From NCBI RefSeq assembly GCF_017832355.1, contig NZ_JAFIBY010000005.1, positions 372,001 to 436,000 of the forward strand: DNA of 64,000 nt. Reading direction: 5' to 3'. Of this stretch, positions 54,485 to 62,196 are shown piece by piece; the stretch's first letter is position 1, and each line of letters begins with the position of its first letter. This stretch comes from Serratia sp. PL17 (GTDB lineage: Bacteria > Pseudomonadota > Gammaproteobacteria > Enterobacterales > Enterobacteriaceae). The position numbers and the translations under genes were made by a program. Under the pieces are notes generated by a model. The model was not told the DNA's origin. It did no database searches and saw only the letters and a list, made by a program, of their open reading frames with translations.

Positions 54485-56469
54485 ACGCAGGTATCCGCGC
54501 ATTGCCGGTGACGTTGGTTCTGGTTCTGCTGGCGAGCGCCAGCGGCTTAACGCTTTATAACCTGCTGCAACAGCTGCCGTGGGCACTGTGGGGACAGGCG
54601 CTGAACGCACCGGATATCGACGATGTTCACCAAATGTTGTTCCACTATAGCCTGCTGCCGCGATTGTCCGTGTCCTTGCTGGCCGGTGCCGGATTAGGGC
54701 TGGTCGGCGTACTCTTCCAACAGGTATTGCGCAACCCGTTGGCAGAACCCGCGACGCTCGGCGTTTCCGCCGGTGCGCAGCTTGGATTGACGGTCGCTAC
54801 GCTATGGATGTTGCCGGGAGGGGAACTGACCCGACAATTGGCTGCGATGGTGGGAGCGGTAGTGGTCGGTGGATTAGTGTTCGGTGTGGCGTGGGGCAAA
54901 CGCATGTCGCCGGTGACGCTGATCCTCGCCGGGTTGGTGTTGGGGCTATATTGCGGTGCGGTTAACAGCCTGCTGGCCTTGTTCAATTACGATCAACTGC
55001 AAGGCGTATTTTTGTGGAGCACCGGTGCCCTGAACCAGCAAGACTGGAATACCGTGCAGTTTATCCTGCCGCGTTTGCTGGTGGCAGGGCTGTTGGCGGT
55101 GCTGTTATTGCGTCCATTAACGCTGTTGGGATTGGACGACGGTGTGGCTCGCAATCTGGGGCTGGGGTTGTCGATGGCGCGTTTTTGCGCGCTGGCCGTA
55201 GCAATTATCTTCAGTGCCATGCTGGTTAATGCCGCTGGTGTGATCGGTTTTATCGGTTTGTTTGCCCCCTTGATGGCGAAAATGCTGGGCGCACGTCGGC
55301 TGGCACACCGCATGATGTTGGCACCTCTGCTGGGTGCGCTGCTGTTGTGGTTAACCGATCAGGTAATGATCTGGCTGACGCAGGTATGGCGTGAGGTTCC
55401 TACCGGTGCCGCGACCGCACTATTTGGTGCACCGCTGCTGCTGTGGTTGTTACCGCGTCTGCGCAGCGCCTCCACGCCACCGCCAATGAATCTGGGGGAT
55501 AAGGTACCGGCGGAACGTGGTCATCTGTTGGTGTGGGTTGCGCTGGCGGGGGCGGTGTTATTCGCTGGGCTGGCTGTGGCACTGATGTTTGGGCAAAACG
55601 CTGCCGGTTGGCACTGGAGTCAGGGCGCCGAGCTGGAGTCATTGATGCCGTGGCGCTGGCCACGGGTATTGTCGGCTTTGGCTGCGGGCATGATGCTGGC
55701 GGTTGCGGGGACGTTAATCCAGAAGTTGACGGGTAACCCGATGGCCAGCCCGGAAGTGTTGGGTATCAGCTCAGGTGCTGCGTTCGGCGTAGTGATGATG
55801 CTGTTGGTCGTACCGGGTGATGCCTTTGTCTGGTTGTTGCCCGCTGGGAGCCTGGGCGCTGCCGGTACTTTATTGGTGATCATGATTGCTGCAGGGCGGG
55901 GTGGTTTTTCCACCGAACGCATGCTGTTGGCCGGTATTGCGCTTAGCACGGCGTTCACCACCACCATTTTCCTGCTGTTAGCCAGTGGCGATCCGCGTAC
56001 CGGTGGGCTGCTGACCTGGATTTCTGGCTCCACCTATTCGGTGACGCCGGAGCAGGCAGTGCGAACGGCGATTATTGCGACGACGTTGATTGTGCTGGCA
56101 CCGCTGTGCCGCCGCTGGCTCAGTATTTTGCCGCTTGGCAGTGCCACTGCACGCTCGGTGGGTATTGCTTTGACGCCGGTGCGGTTAACCATCTTGCTAC
56201 TGGCCGCCACGCTGACCGCGATGGCGACATTGACCGTAGGGCCGCTGAGTTTTATTGGCCTGATGGCGCCGCATATGGCGCGCATGCTGGGCTTCCGCCG
56301 TGCGTTACCGCAGATGGTAATTTCCGCGTTGTTAGGGGGCTTGCTGATGGTGTTTGCTGACTGGTGCGGACGGATGGTGATGTTCCCGTACCAAATCCCT
56401 GCCGGGCTGCTGGCGACCTTTATTGGCGCGCCGTATTTCGTTTACCTGTTGCGTAAACAAACCTCATAA
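54481..56469 (+). CDS. fhuB: Ferric hydroxamate ABC transporter permease (duplicated)
   Basis: 662 residues from MNAGIRALPVTLVLVLLASA; the longer frame inside fhuD is not used. It is two fused FecCD-type permease halves of about ten membrane segments each (PRLSVSLLAGAGLGLVGVLF and, in the second half, PRVLSALAAGMMLAVAGTLI), as in E. coli FhuB. Last gene of the operon, followed by a strong terminator. Confidence 0.96.
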   Translation: MNAGIRALPVTLVLVLLASASGLTLYNLLQQLPWALWGQALNAPDIDDVHQMLFHYSLLPRLSVSLLAGAGLGLVGVLFQQVLRNPLAEPATLGVSAGAQLGLTVATLWMLPGGELTRQLAAMVGAVVVGGLVFGVAWGKRMSPVTLILAGLVLGLYCGAVNSLLALFNYDQLQGVFLWSTGALNQQDWNTVQFILPRLLVAGLLAVLLLRPLTLLGLDDGVARNLGLGLSMARFCALAVAIIFSAMLVNAAGVIGFIGLFAPLMAKMLGARRLAHRMMLAPLLGALLLWLTDQVMIWLTQVWREVPTGAATALFGAPLLLWLLPRLRSASTPPPMNLGDKVPAERGHLLVWVALAGAVLFAGLAVALMFGQNAAGWHWSQGAELESLMPWRWPRVLSALAAGMMLAVAGTLIQKLTGNPMASPEVLGISSGAAFGVVMMLLVVPGDAFVWLLPAGSLGAAGTLLVIMIAAGRGGFSTERMLLAGIALSTAFTTTIFLLLASGDPRTGGLLTWISGSTYSVTPEQAVRTAIIATTLIVLAPLCRRWLSILPLGSATARSVGIALTPVRLTILLLAATLTAMATLTVGPLSFIGLMAPHMARMLGFRRALPQMVISALLGGLLMVFADWCGRMVMFPYQIPAGLLATFIGAPYFVYLLRKQTS

Positions 56470-56498
56470 CCGACGCCGTTCCTGCCGTTTCTAGAATC

Positions 56499-56531
56499 AA
56501 AGGCTCAGCATCGCTGGGCCTTTATTTTTTT
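56499..56531 (+). terminator. Rho-independent terminator of fhuACDB
   Basis: AAAGGCTCAGC-ATC-GCTGGGCCTTT (56499-56523, 11 pairs) followed by a T-rich tail. Confidence 0.88.
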
Positions 56532-56695
56532 TCGTATTTTCATACTATTGCAACGCTTTGCGTACGGCTACGCAGAACGGATATCCCGTGCGGAAAGGGC
56601 GCGGAAATCTGGGGGAAGATAAATATACTGCGCGCGGATGCTCTGAATCCTGTCGAAAGGCAAGGAAAGAGGTACCCCTACACTCAAATTATCAA

Positions 56696-56731
56696 GGTGT
56701 ACACAGTACATTTTCTGGTGTACTTTGTACC
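56696..56731 (+). promoter_or_regulatory. Twin operators of the toxin-antitoxin pair
   Basis: Two similar palindromes: GGTGTACACAGTACA (56696-56710, TGTAC-N3-GTACA) and GGTGTACTTTGTACC (56717-56731). Centres are 21 bp apart, two helical turns, ending 20 bases before the toxin start. Expected binding site of the HTH antitoxin. Confidence 0.75.
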
Positions 56732-56751
56732 TCAGCATGGAGAGGGTGCCA

Positions 56752-57084
56752 GTGAGTCATGCGCTAGTATTTATTGAGACCCCGATGTTTACGCGGCAGG
56801 TAAGGCAAATTGCCACGGACGACGAGCTAAAAGAACTCCAGAAAGAACTCATCGAATCACCCGATAAAGGCGATCTGATCCAGAAAACCGGTGGCCTGCG
56901 GAAAGTCAGAATGGCTACAGGTTCCCAGGGTAAAAGTGGAAGTGCCAGAGTGATTTACTTTCTGGCAACCAAAGAGGTCATCTATCTGGTAATGGCCTAC
57001 CCGAAAAATAGTAAAGACAGTCTGAGCGACATGGAAAGGTCAGAGCTGAAGACATTGACGAAATTGCTGAAAGATGAGGTATGA
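56752..57084 (+). CDS. HigB/RelE-type toxin of a type II toxin-antitoxin system
   Basis: 110 residues from GTG (56752), chosen because GGAGAGG lies 6 bases before it and the product VSHALVFIETPMFTRQVRQI fits the family start. The core includes GGLRKVRMATGSQGKSGSARVIYF and IYLVMAYPKNSKDSLSD, typical of the HigB group of the RelE/ParE mRNA-interferase superfamily. It is followed one base later by an HTH antitoxin. The fhuB-metK position suggests acquisition by transfer. Confidence 0.85.
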   Translation: MSHALVFIETPMFTRQVRQIATDDELKELQKELIESPDKGDLIQKTGGLRKVRMATGSQGKSGSARVIYFLATKEVIYLVMAYPKNSKDSLSDMERSELKTLTKLLKDEV

Positions 57085-57085
57085 C

Positions 57086-57370
57086 ATGAGCTTTTTTGAC
57101 GATATGAAAACGTCTCTTGAAGAGGCCGTCGCGATTAAGAACGGGGTTGAGGCTCCGGCCAATGTCACTCGTTATGATATCGCCGATGTGAAAGCGATCA
57201 GGGCGCAGCTTAATATTTCTCAGAGTGAAATGGCAAAGGTGTTGGGTACCAGCGTTGATACCATTAAAAGCTGGGAAACAAAAAGGCGTAATCCGACCGG
57301 TCTGGCTGCAAAGGTGCTGGCGGCGATTCAGGCTAATCCTGCCTTCTTCAGGGAGTTGGCGGCCCATTAG
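57086..57370 (+). CDS. HigA-type HTH antitoxin
   Basis: 94 residues from MSFFDDMKTSLEEAVAIKNG. A Cro/C1-type helix-turn-helix lies at about residues 38-75 (IRAQLNISQSEMAKVLGTSV, DTIKSWETKRRNPTG). It should neutralise the toxin and repress the operon through the twin operators at 56696-56731. Toxin-first order is that of higBA loci. Confidence 0.87.
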   Translation: MSFFDDMKTSLEEAVAIKNGVEAPANVTRYDIADVKAIRAQLNISQSEMAKVLGTSVDTIKSWETKRRNPTGLAAKVLAAIQANPAFFRELAAH

Positions 57371-57423
57371 GTCTTGCTTACCTGCTGCTGTATACGCGGT
57401 GTCTGACGCCCTTCCTTCAGAAA

Positions 57424-57451
57424 AAAACGGCGAGCCTAGGCTCGCCGTTTT
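57424..57451. terminator. Bidirectional terminator between the TA pair and metK
   Basis: Perfect 28-bp palindrome AAAACGGCGAGCCT / AGGCTCGCCGTTTT, with A-run and T-run ends, serving both converging units. Confidence 0.9.
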
Positions 57452-57469
57452 CACGCTGGATACCCGGGC

Positions 57470-58624
57470 TTATTTCAAGCCGGCAGCATCGCGCAGCAGT
57501 TCTGCTTTGTCTGTCGCTTCCCAAGGGAAGTGCTCACGACCAAAGTGACCGTAAGCTGCAGTTTCGCGGTAGATTGGTTGCAGCAGGTCCATCATCTGGA
57601 TCAGGCCGTATGGGCGCAGATCGAAGAATTCACGCACCAGCAGGGTCAACTGTTCGGTAGGGACTTTCTCAGTACCGAAGGTTTCCACCATGATTGAGGT
57701 CGGTTCTGCCACGCCAATGGCGTAGGAGACCTGGATCTCACAGCGGTCAGCCAGGCCAGCCGCCACGATGTTTTTCGCCACGTAACGCGCTGCGTAGGCT
57801 GCTGAACGGTCAACTTTAGACGGATCCTTACCAGAGAACGCACCGCCGCCGTGACGAGCCATGCCGCCGTAGGTATCAACGATGATTTTACGCCCGGTCA
57901 GACCACAGTCACCCATTGGTCCGCCGATAACGAAACGGCCGGTTGGGTTGATGTGGTATTTGGTGCTGGCGCTTAACCATTCAGTTGGCAGCACGGGCTT
58001 GATGATCTCTTCCATTACCGCTTCTTGCAGATCTTTCAGAGAAATATCTTCGGAATGCTGGGTGGACAGGACCACTGCGTCGATGCCGACGATTTTGCCG
58101 TCGTCATACTGGAAGGTCACCTGGCTTTTCGCATCTGGACGCAACCATGGCAGGGTGCCGTTTTTACGCACTTCGGCCTGACGCTGCACCAGACGGTGCG
58201 CGTAGGTTACCGGTGCAGGCATCAGCACTTCGGTTTCATTGGTAGCATAGCCAAACATCAGGCCCTGGTCGCCGGCACCTTGTTCCAGCGGATCGGTGCG
58301 GTCAACGCCCTGATTGATATCTGGGGATTGCTTGCCGATTGCGCTCAGTACGGCACAAGAGTTGGCGTCAAAACCCATATCCGAGTGGACATAACCGATT
58401 TCGCGTACGGTTTTACGGGTGATTTCTTCGATATCAACCCAAGCGCTGGTGGTGATTTCACCGCCAACCAGTACCATGCCGGTTTTCACGTAAGTTTCGC
58501 AGGCGACGCGTGCTTTAGGATCTTGTTCCAGGATGGCGTCGAGGACGGCATCGGAGATCTGGTCAGCAATTTTGTCAGGATGCCCTTCGGAGACGGATTC
58601 GGACGTGAATAGGTGTTTAGCCAT
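57470..58624 (-). CDS. metK: S-adenosylmethionine synthetase
   Basis: 384 residues, the E. coli length. Motifs [32 protein letters not shown] and the phosphate loop [17 protein letters not shown] are complete. It makes S-adenosylmethionine from methionine and ATP, supplying methylation and, via SpeD in this window, spermidine synthesis. Tandem MetJ boxes overlap its promoter. Confidence 0.98.
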   Translation of the reverse strand: MAKHLFTSESVSEGHPDKIADQISDAVLDAILEQDPKARVACETYVKTGMVLVGGEITTSAWVDIEEITRKTVREIGYVHSDMGFDANSCAVLSAIGKQSPDINQGVDRTDPLEQGAGDQGLMFGYATNETEVLMPAPVTYAHRLVQRQAEVRKNGTLPWLRPDAKSQVTFQYDDGKIVGIDAVVLSTQHSEDISLKDLQEAVMEEIIKPVLPTEWLSASTKYHINPTGRFVIGGPMGDCGLTGRKIIVDTYGGMARHGGGAFSGKDPSKVDRSAAYAARYVAKNIVAAGLADRCEIQVSYAIGVAEPTSIMVETFGTEKVPTEQLTLLVREFFDLRPYGLIQMMDLLQPIYRETAAYGHFGREHFPWEATDKAELLRDAAGLK

Positions 58625-58772
58625 TGTATTCTTTACCTTGCATAAGACGGGTTAGAAATTACTGCACAGCGCTGGAGATCCGGCATCAAAGCGAAGGGTC
58701 TTCCGCTGATGGCGCGAGATACATCCTGCAACGCCCCTCAGGCAAAGCCGTTAAGCAGTTTCTTCGTTAATC

Positions 58773-58801
58773 AGTATAGATGGATTAACATCTGGACGTC
58801 T
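58773..58801 (-). promoter_or_regulatory. MetJ operator and promoter of metK
   Basis: Three tandem 8-bp met boxes on the minus strand, AGACGTCC-AGATGTTA-ATCCATCT (58801 to 58778), matching AGACGTCT. They run into a -10 TATACT (58778-58773). MetJ with S-adenosylmethionine should repress metK here. Confidence 0.75.
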
Positions 58802-58915
58802 ATTTTAGGTCAGGCCTTGACCGGATTGCCAGTATTTTTTTGCCATTTCGCTCTTTTGCGCAAAGCTGCCGACGCCATTTTCATCGCTTGAAACAGTTTC
58901 CGACAAATTTTCATT

Positions 58916-58944
58916 TTGCATTTTCCCCTGGTTATCGGTATAAA
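58916..58944 (+). promoter_or_regulatory. Sigma-70 promoter for the yqgB-speA transcript
   Basis: TTGCAT (58916-58921), 17-bp spacer, TATAAA (58939-58944). Start predicted near 58951, giving a leader of ~570 nt before speA. Confidence 0.6.
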
Positions 58945-58950
58945 CTGCGC

Positions 58951-59384
58951 GCGCGGCTCATTTGGTGCACAGTGCGGGGAAAGAAGTTGTAAACTTCTGT
59001 GACTCGCCATGGATAGCCGGATTGTCAGCTGCAGACGTCGGCCTTTTTGACGTCGCCGCTTCATAGAACGGTCACGTTCTTACACTATTAATAGAGGCTC
59101 GGTCGTTCATTGAGGACGACGTGCGTGGAGGTGGTTGGATTAATGATCCGTTGTCTACCGGTTGTTGGTTCTCAACAGCAGTGCCGTTCTGGCGCACATT
59201 CTTCTGCTATTTCCCGTCTTGTCTCTACACCACCTTTCAGGTGTGATAAACACCTGGGCGCTACTCAGGATTCTCGGGCCGGTTAACGGTCGTCTGAAGA
59301 ACTGAACAAGGGTAGCCTGCAGCCTTCCTGTGGGATGTTTCTTGACCCGATTCACGAGGTTTGAACAGGGTGTCTTACAATTAT
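58951..59384 (+). other. Structured 5' leader of the yqgB-speA mRNA
   Basis: Contains hairpins AGAAGTT-GTA-AACTTCT (58982-58998), AGAACG-GTCA-CGTTCT (59065-59080) and CAGGTGT-GATAA-ACACCTG (59238-59256). It also has a 13-codon Arg-rich mini-ORF (59009-59050, MDSRIVSCRRRPF, no clear ribosome site) and the 47-codon ORF listed separately. Regulation by arginine or polyamines is possible but unproven. Confidence 0.5.
59143..59286 (+). CDS. Candidate 47-codon leader ORF upstream of speA
   Basis: Starts MIRCLPVVGSQQQCRSGAHS and has a very good ribosome site GGAGGTGG at 59127-59134, 8 bases before the ATG. It contains five Arg residues and a hairpin within its 3' half (59238-59256). It resembles no protein I know, so it may be a regulatory upstream ORF. 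Its ribosome site is the best in the leader. Confidence 0.35.
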   Translation: MIRCLPVVGSQQQCRSGAHSSAISRLVSTPPFRCDKHLGATQDSRAG

Positions 59385-59528
59385 ATGAGTAATAAACCGA
59401 TCGCTGACCGCGAACGGCAGTTTTATTCGCTGCCGCAAGGGCGGTTTGTTGGGTTGTTCTCGCGGGTTGTAGCTGCGATAGTGGCTGACTGTATCGTCAG
59501 TACGGGATGTGAGGCGAGTAATGTCTGA
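59385..59528 (+). CDS. yqgB: Small protein YqgB, overlapping the speA start
   Basis: 47 residues: [19 protein letters not shown], then [16 protein letters not shown]. This aligns with E. coli YqgB (43 residues, KPVAQLERQHSL, GLLSQFQAAIVVNCFTL), which also lies just upstream of speA. Its TGA overlaps the speA start (ATGTCTGA), so translation of the two is probably coupled. The ribosome site is weak. The function is unclear. Confidence 0.75.
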   Translation: MSNKPIADRERQFYSLPQGRFVGLFSRVVAAIVADCIVSTGCEASNV

Positions 59529-61497
59529 TGATCTGTTGATTCACCGTCCGTCAGCAACGGGCGAATCTATATCTTTGCGCTCCATGCAGGAGGTTGCCAT
59601 GAATGATCGTGATGCCAGCAAGATGCTGCGCACTTATAACGTCGCCTACTGGGGCAACAATTATTATGACGTCAATGAACTGGGTCACATCAGCGTGTGC
59701 CCGGATCCTGACGTCCCGCAGGCGCGTGTCGATCTGGCCGATTTGGTCAAACAACGCCAAAAAGACGGTCTGCGTCTGCCGGCGCTGTTCTGCTTCCCGC
59801 AGATCCTGCAGCACCGCCTGCGTTCGATCAACGCCGCTTTCAAACGTGCGCGTGAATCGTTCGGTTATGAAGGTGGTTATTTCCTGGTTTACCCGATTAA
59901 GGTCAACCAACACCGTCGCGTGATTGAATCTCTGGTTAATTCCGGCGAGCCGCTGGGGCTGGAAGCCGGTTCTAAAGCTGAGCTGATGGCGGTGCTGGCA
60001 CATGCCGGCATGACCCGTTCCGTGATCGTCTGTAACGGCTATAAAGACCGTGAATATATCCGTCTGGCGTTGATCGGCGAAAAGCTGGGGCACAAGGTGT
60101 ACCTGGTGATCGAGAAAATGTCCGAAATCAACATGGTGCTGGAAGAAGCTGAACGTCTGAATGTGGTACCACGCCTGGGCGTGCGTGCGCGTCTGGCGTC
60201 ACAAGGCTCCGGCAAATGGCAGTCGAGCGGCGGCGAAAAGTCCAAGTTCGGCCTGGCAGCCATTCAGGTGTTGAAACTGGTGGAAACCCTGCGTGAAGCG
60301 GGCCGTCTTGATAGCCTGCAACTGCTGCACTTCCACCTGGGTTCGCAACTGGCCAATATTCGCGACATCGCGACAGGCGTACGCGAATCGGCACGTTTCT
60401 ACGTTGAACTGCACAAACTGGGCGTTAACATCCAGTGCTTCGACGTGGGCGGCGGTCTGGGCGTAGATTATGAAGGCACCCGTTCGCAGTCTGATTGCTC
60501 GGTGAACTATGGCCTGAACGAATACGCCAACAACGTGATTTGGGGTATCGGTGATGCGTGCAACGAACACGGCTTGCCGCATCCGACGGTGATCACCGAA
60601 TCCGGCCGTGCAGTTACTGCACACCATACGGTGTTGGTATCCAATGTGATCGGCGTTGAGCGCAATGAATTCAGCGATCCATTGCCACCGGCAGAGGACG
60701 CACCGCGCGCGCTGGAAAGCATGTGGGAAACCTGGCAGGAAATGAACGAGCCGGAAAACCGCCGTTCGCTGCGTGAATGGCTGCATGACAGTCAGATGGA
60801 CCTGCATGATGTCCACACTCAGTATGCTCACGGTATGCTGGATCTGACCAAGCGTGCCTGGGCCGAGCAGTTGTACCTGAACATCTGCAACAAAATCCAG
60901 CAGCAACTGGATCCAAGCAACCGCGCGCACCGTCCAATCATCGACGAACTGCAAGAACGCATGGCAGACAAGTTCTACGTCAACTTCTCGCTGTTCCAAT
61001 CAATGCCGGACGCCTGGGGTATTGACCAGCTGTTCCCGGTGTTGCCACTGGAAGGGCTGGATAAGCCGCCGGAAGGCCGTGCCGTACTGCTGGACATCAC
61101 CTGTGACTCCGACGGTACTATCGATCACTACATCGACGGTGACGGCGTAGCGACCACCATGCCAATGCCGCCGTACGATCCGGAAAATCCGCCGGCGCTG
61201 GGCTTCTTTATGGTGGGTGCCTACCAGGAAATCCTGGGCAATATGCACAACCTGTTCGGTGATACCGCCTCGGTGGACGTGTTTGTCTTCCCTGATGGCA
61301 CGGTAGAAACTGAATTGTCTGATGAAGGCGATACCGTTGCCGACATGTTGGAATACGTGCAGCTCGATCCTACTGCGCTGCTGGCCAAATTCCGCGATCA
61401 GGTAAAAGAAACCGATCTGGACAGTGGGCTGCAAGCGCAGTTCCTGGAAGAGTTTGAGGCCGGTTTGTACGGTTATACTTATTTAGAAGATGAGTAA
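59521..61497 (+). CDS. speA: Biosynthetic arginine decarboxylase
   Basis: 658 residues from [20 protein letters not shown] (ATG at 59521, GAGGCGAG upstream); E. coli SpeA has the same length. It is PLP-dependent, with the lysine in [12 protein letters not shown] and the glycine loop [13 protein letters not shown]. It makes agmatine from arginine, the first step of the agmatine route to putrescine, which feeds SpeE. The extreme N-terminus differs from E. coli until SMQEVAM. Followed by a strong terminator. Confidence 0.97.
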   Translation: MSDDLLIHRPSATGESISLRSMQEVAMNDRDASKMLRTYNVAYWGNNYYDVNELGHISVCPDPDVPQARVDLADLVKQRQKDGLRLPALFCFPQILQHRLRSINAAFKRARESFGYEGGYFLVYPIKVNQHRRVIESLVNSGEPLGLEAGSKAELMAVLAHAGMTRSVIVCNGYKDREYIRLALIGEKLGHKVYLVIEKMSEINMVLEEAERLNVVPRLGVRARLASQGSGKWQSSGGEKSKFGLAAIQVLKLVETLREAGRLDSLQLLHFHLGSQLANIRDIATGVRESARFYVELHKLGVNIQCFDVGGGLGVDYEGTRSQSDCSVNYGLNEYANNVIWGIGDACNEHGLPHPTVITESGRAVTAHHTVLVSNVIGVERNEFSDPLPPAEDAPRALESMWETWQEMNEPENRRSLREWLHDSQMDLHDVHTQYAHGMLDLTKRAWAEQLYLNICNKIQQQLDPSNRAHRPIIDELQERMADKFYVNFSLFQSMPDAWGIDQLFPVLPLEGLDKPPEGRAVLLDITCDSDGTIDHYIDGDGVATTMPMPPYDPENPPALGFFMVGAYQEILGNMHNLFGDTASVDVFVFPDGTVETELSDEGDTVADMLEYVQLDPTALLAKFRDQVKETDLDSGLQAQFLEEFEAGLYGYTYLEDE

Positions 61498-61506
61498 GTC
61501 ACGCTG

Positions 61507-61541
61507 AAAAGCCGGGCATCTCTTTGATGCCCGGCTTTTTT
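61507..61541 (+). terminator. Rho-independent terminator of speA
   Basis: AAAAGCCGGGCATC / GATGCCCGGCTTTT (14 bp, 61507-61520 with 61526-61539) and a T-run. Confidence 0.92.
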
Positions 61542-61682
61542 ATTGGTTTTCTCCCGCATTTCCCCTCGCAATACCCCTTATCTCCTATCAGTTATCACAA
61601 ATTTGTTAACTCTCCGTGAGGATTCGGACAGGGTTTTCTTTGTAGGTTGTCACTATCGGTTTGATCAGTCTTCGGGGTGGCA

Positions 61683-62183
61683 ATGATGATGAACAGACGG
61701 CAGTTTATTCTGGTTGGCGGCGGCCTGTCCGCGGCGTTTTCGCTGGGGCTATTGCCAACGTGGGCCGCGCGGGCTGCGGCCACCGCGCAATTTGAAGTCA
61801 ACTACACTGATCAACAGTGGCACGCGCGGTTGACCGCCGCGCAATACCATATTTTGCGCGAGGAGGGCACCGAAATACCCTACAGCAGCCCGCTGAATGA
61901 CGAACACCGTGATGGGGTGTTTTCCTGTGCAGGGTGCGATTTACCGCTGTTTTCCTCCCATACCAAGTTTGACAGCCATACCGGCTGGCCGAGTTTTTAT
62001 CAGCCTCTTGACCATGCCGTTGCCCAGCGCCAGGACCGTTCATTCGGCATGGTGCGAGACGAGGTGCACTGTCGGCGCTGTGGCGGGCATCTTGGACACG
62101 TGTTTGACGACGGCCCGCAACCTACCGGGTTACGTTACTGCATGAACGGGGTGGCGCTGTTGTTCACGCCGCAACAGGCATAA
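61683..62183 (+). CDS. msrB: Tat-exported peptide-methionine (R)-S-oxide reductase
   Basis: 166 residues from the first of three ATGs (61683, 61686, 61689); the exact one is uncertain. A twin-arginine signal NRRQFILVGGGLSAAFSLG ends near ARAA, unlike the usual cytoplasmic MsrB. Zinc cysteines C82/C85 (SCAGCDLP) and C130/C133 (HCRRCGGHLGH) and catalytic C153 (LRYCMNG) are present. It reduces methionine-R-sulfoxide, here probably in the periplasm. A CcdA-thioredoxin fusion that could supply electrons starts 13 bases later. Confidence 0.9.
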   Translation: MMMNRRQFILVGGGLSAAFSLGLLPTWAARAAATAQFEVNYTDQQWHARLTAAQYHILREEGTEIPYSSPLNDEHRDGVFSCAGCDLPLFSSHTKFDSHTGWPSFYQPLDHAVAQRQDRSFGMVRDEVHCRRCGGHLGHVFDDGPQPTGLRYCMNGVALLFTPQQA

Positions 62184-62196
62184 TGGGGAGAGCAAC

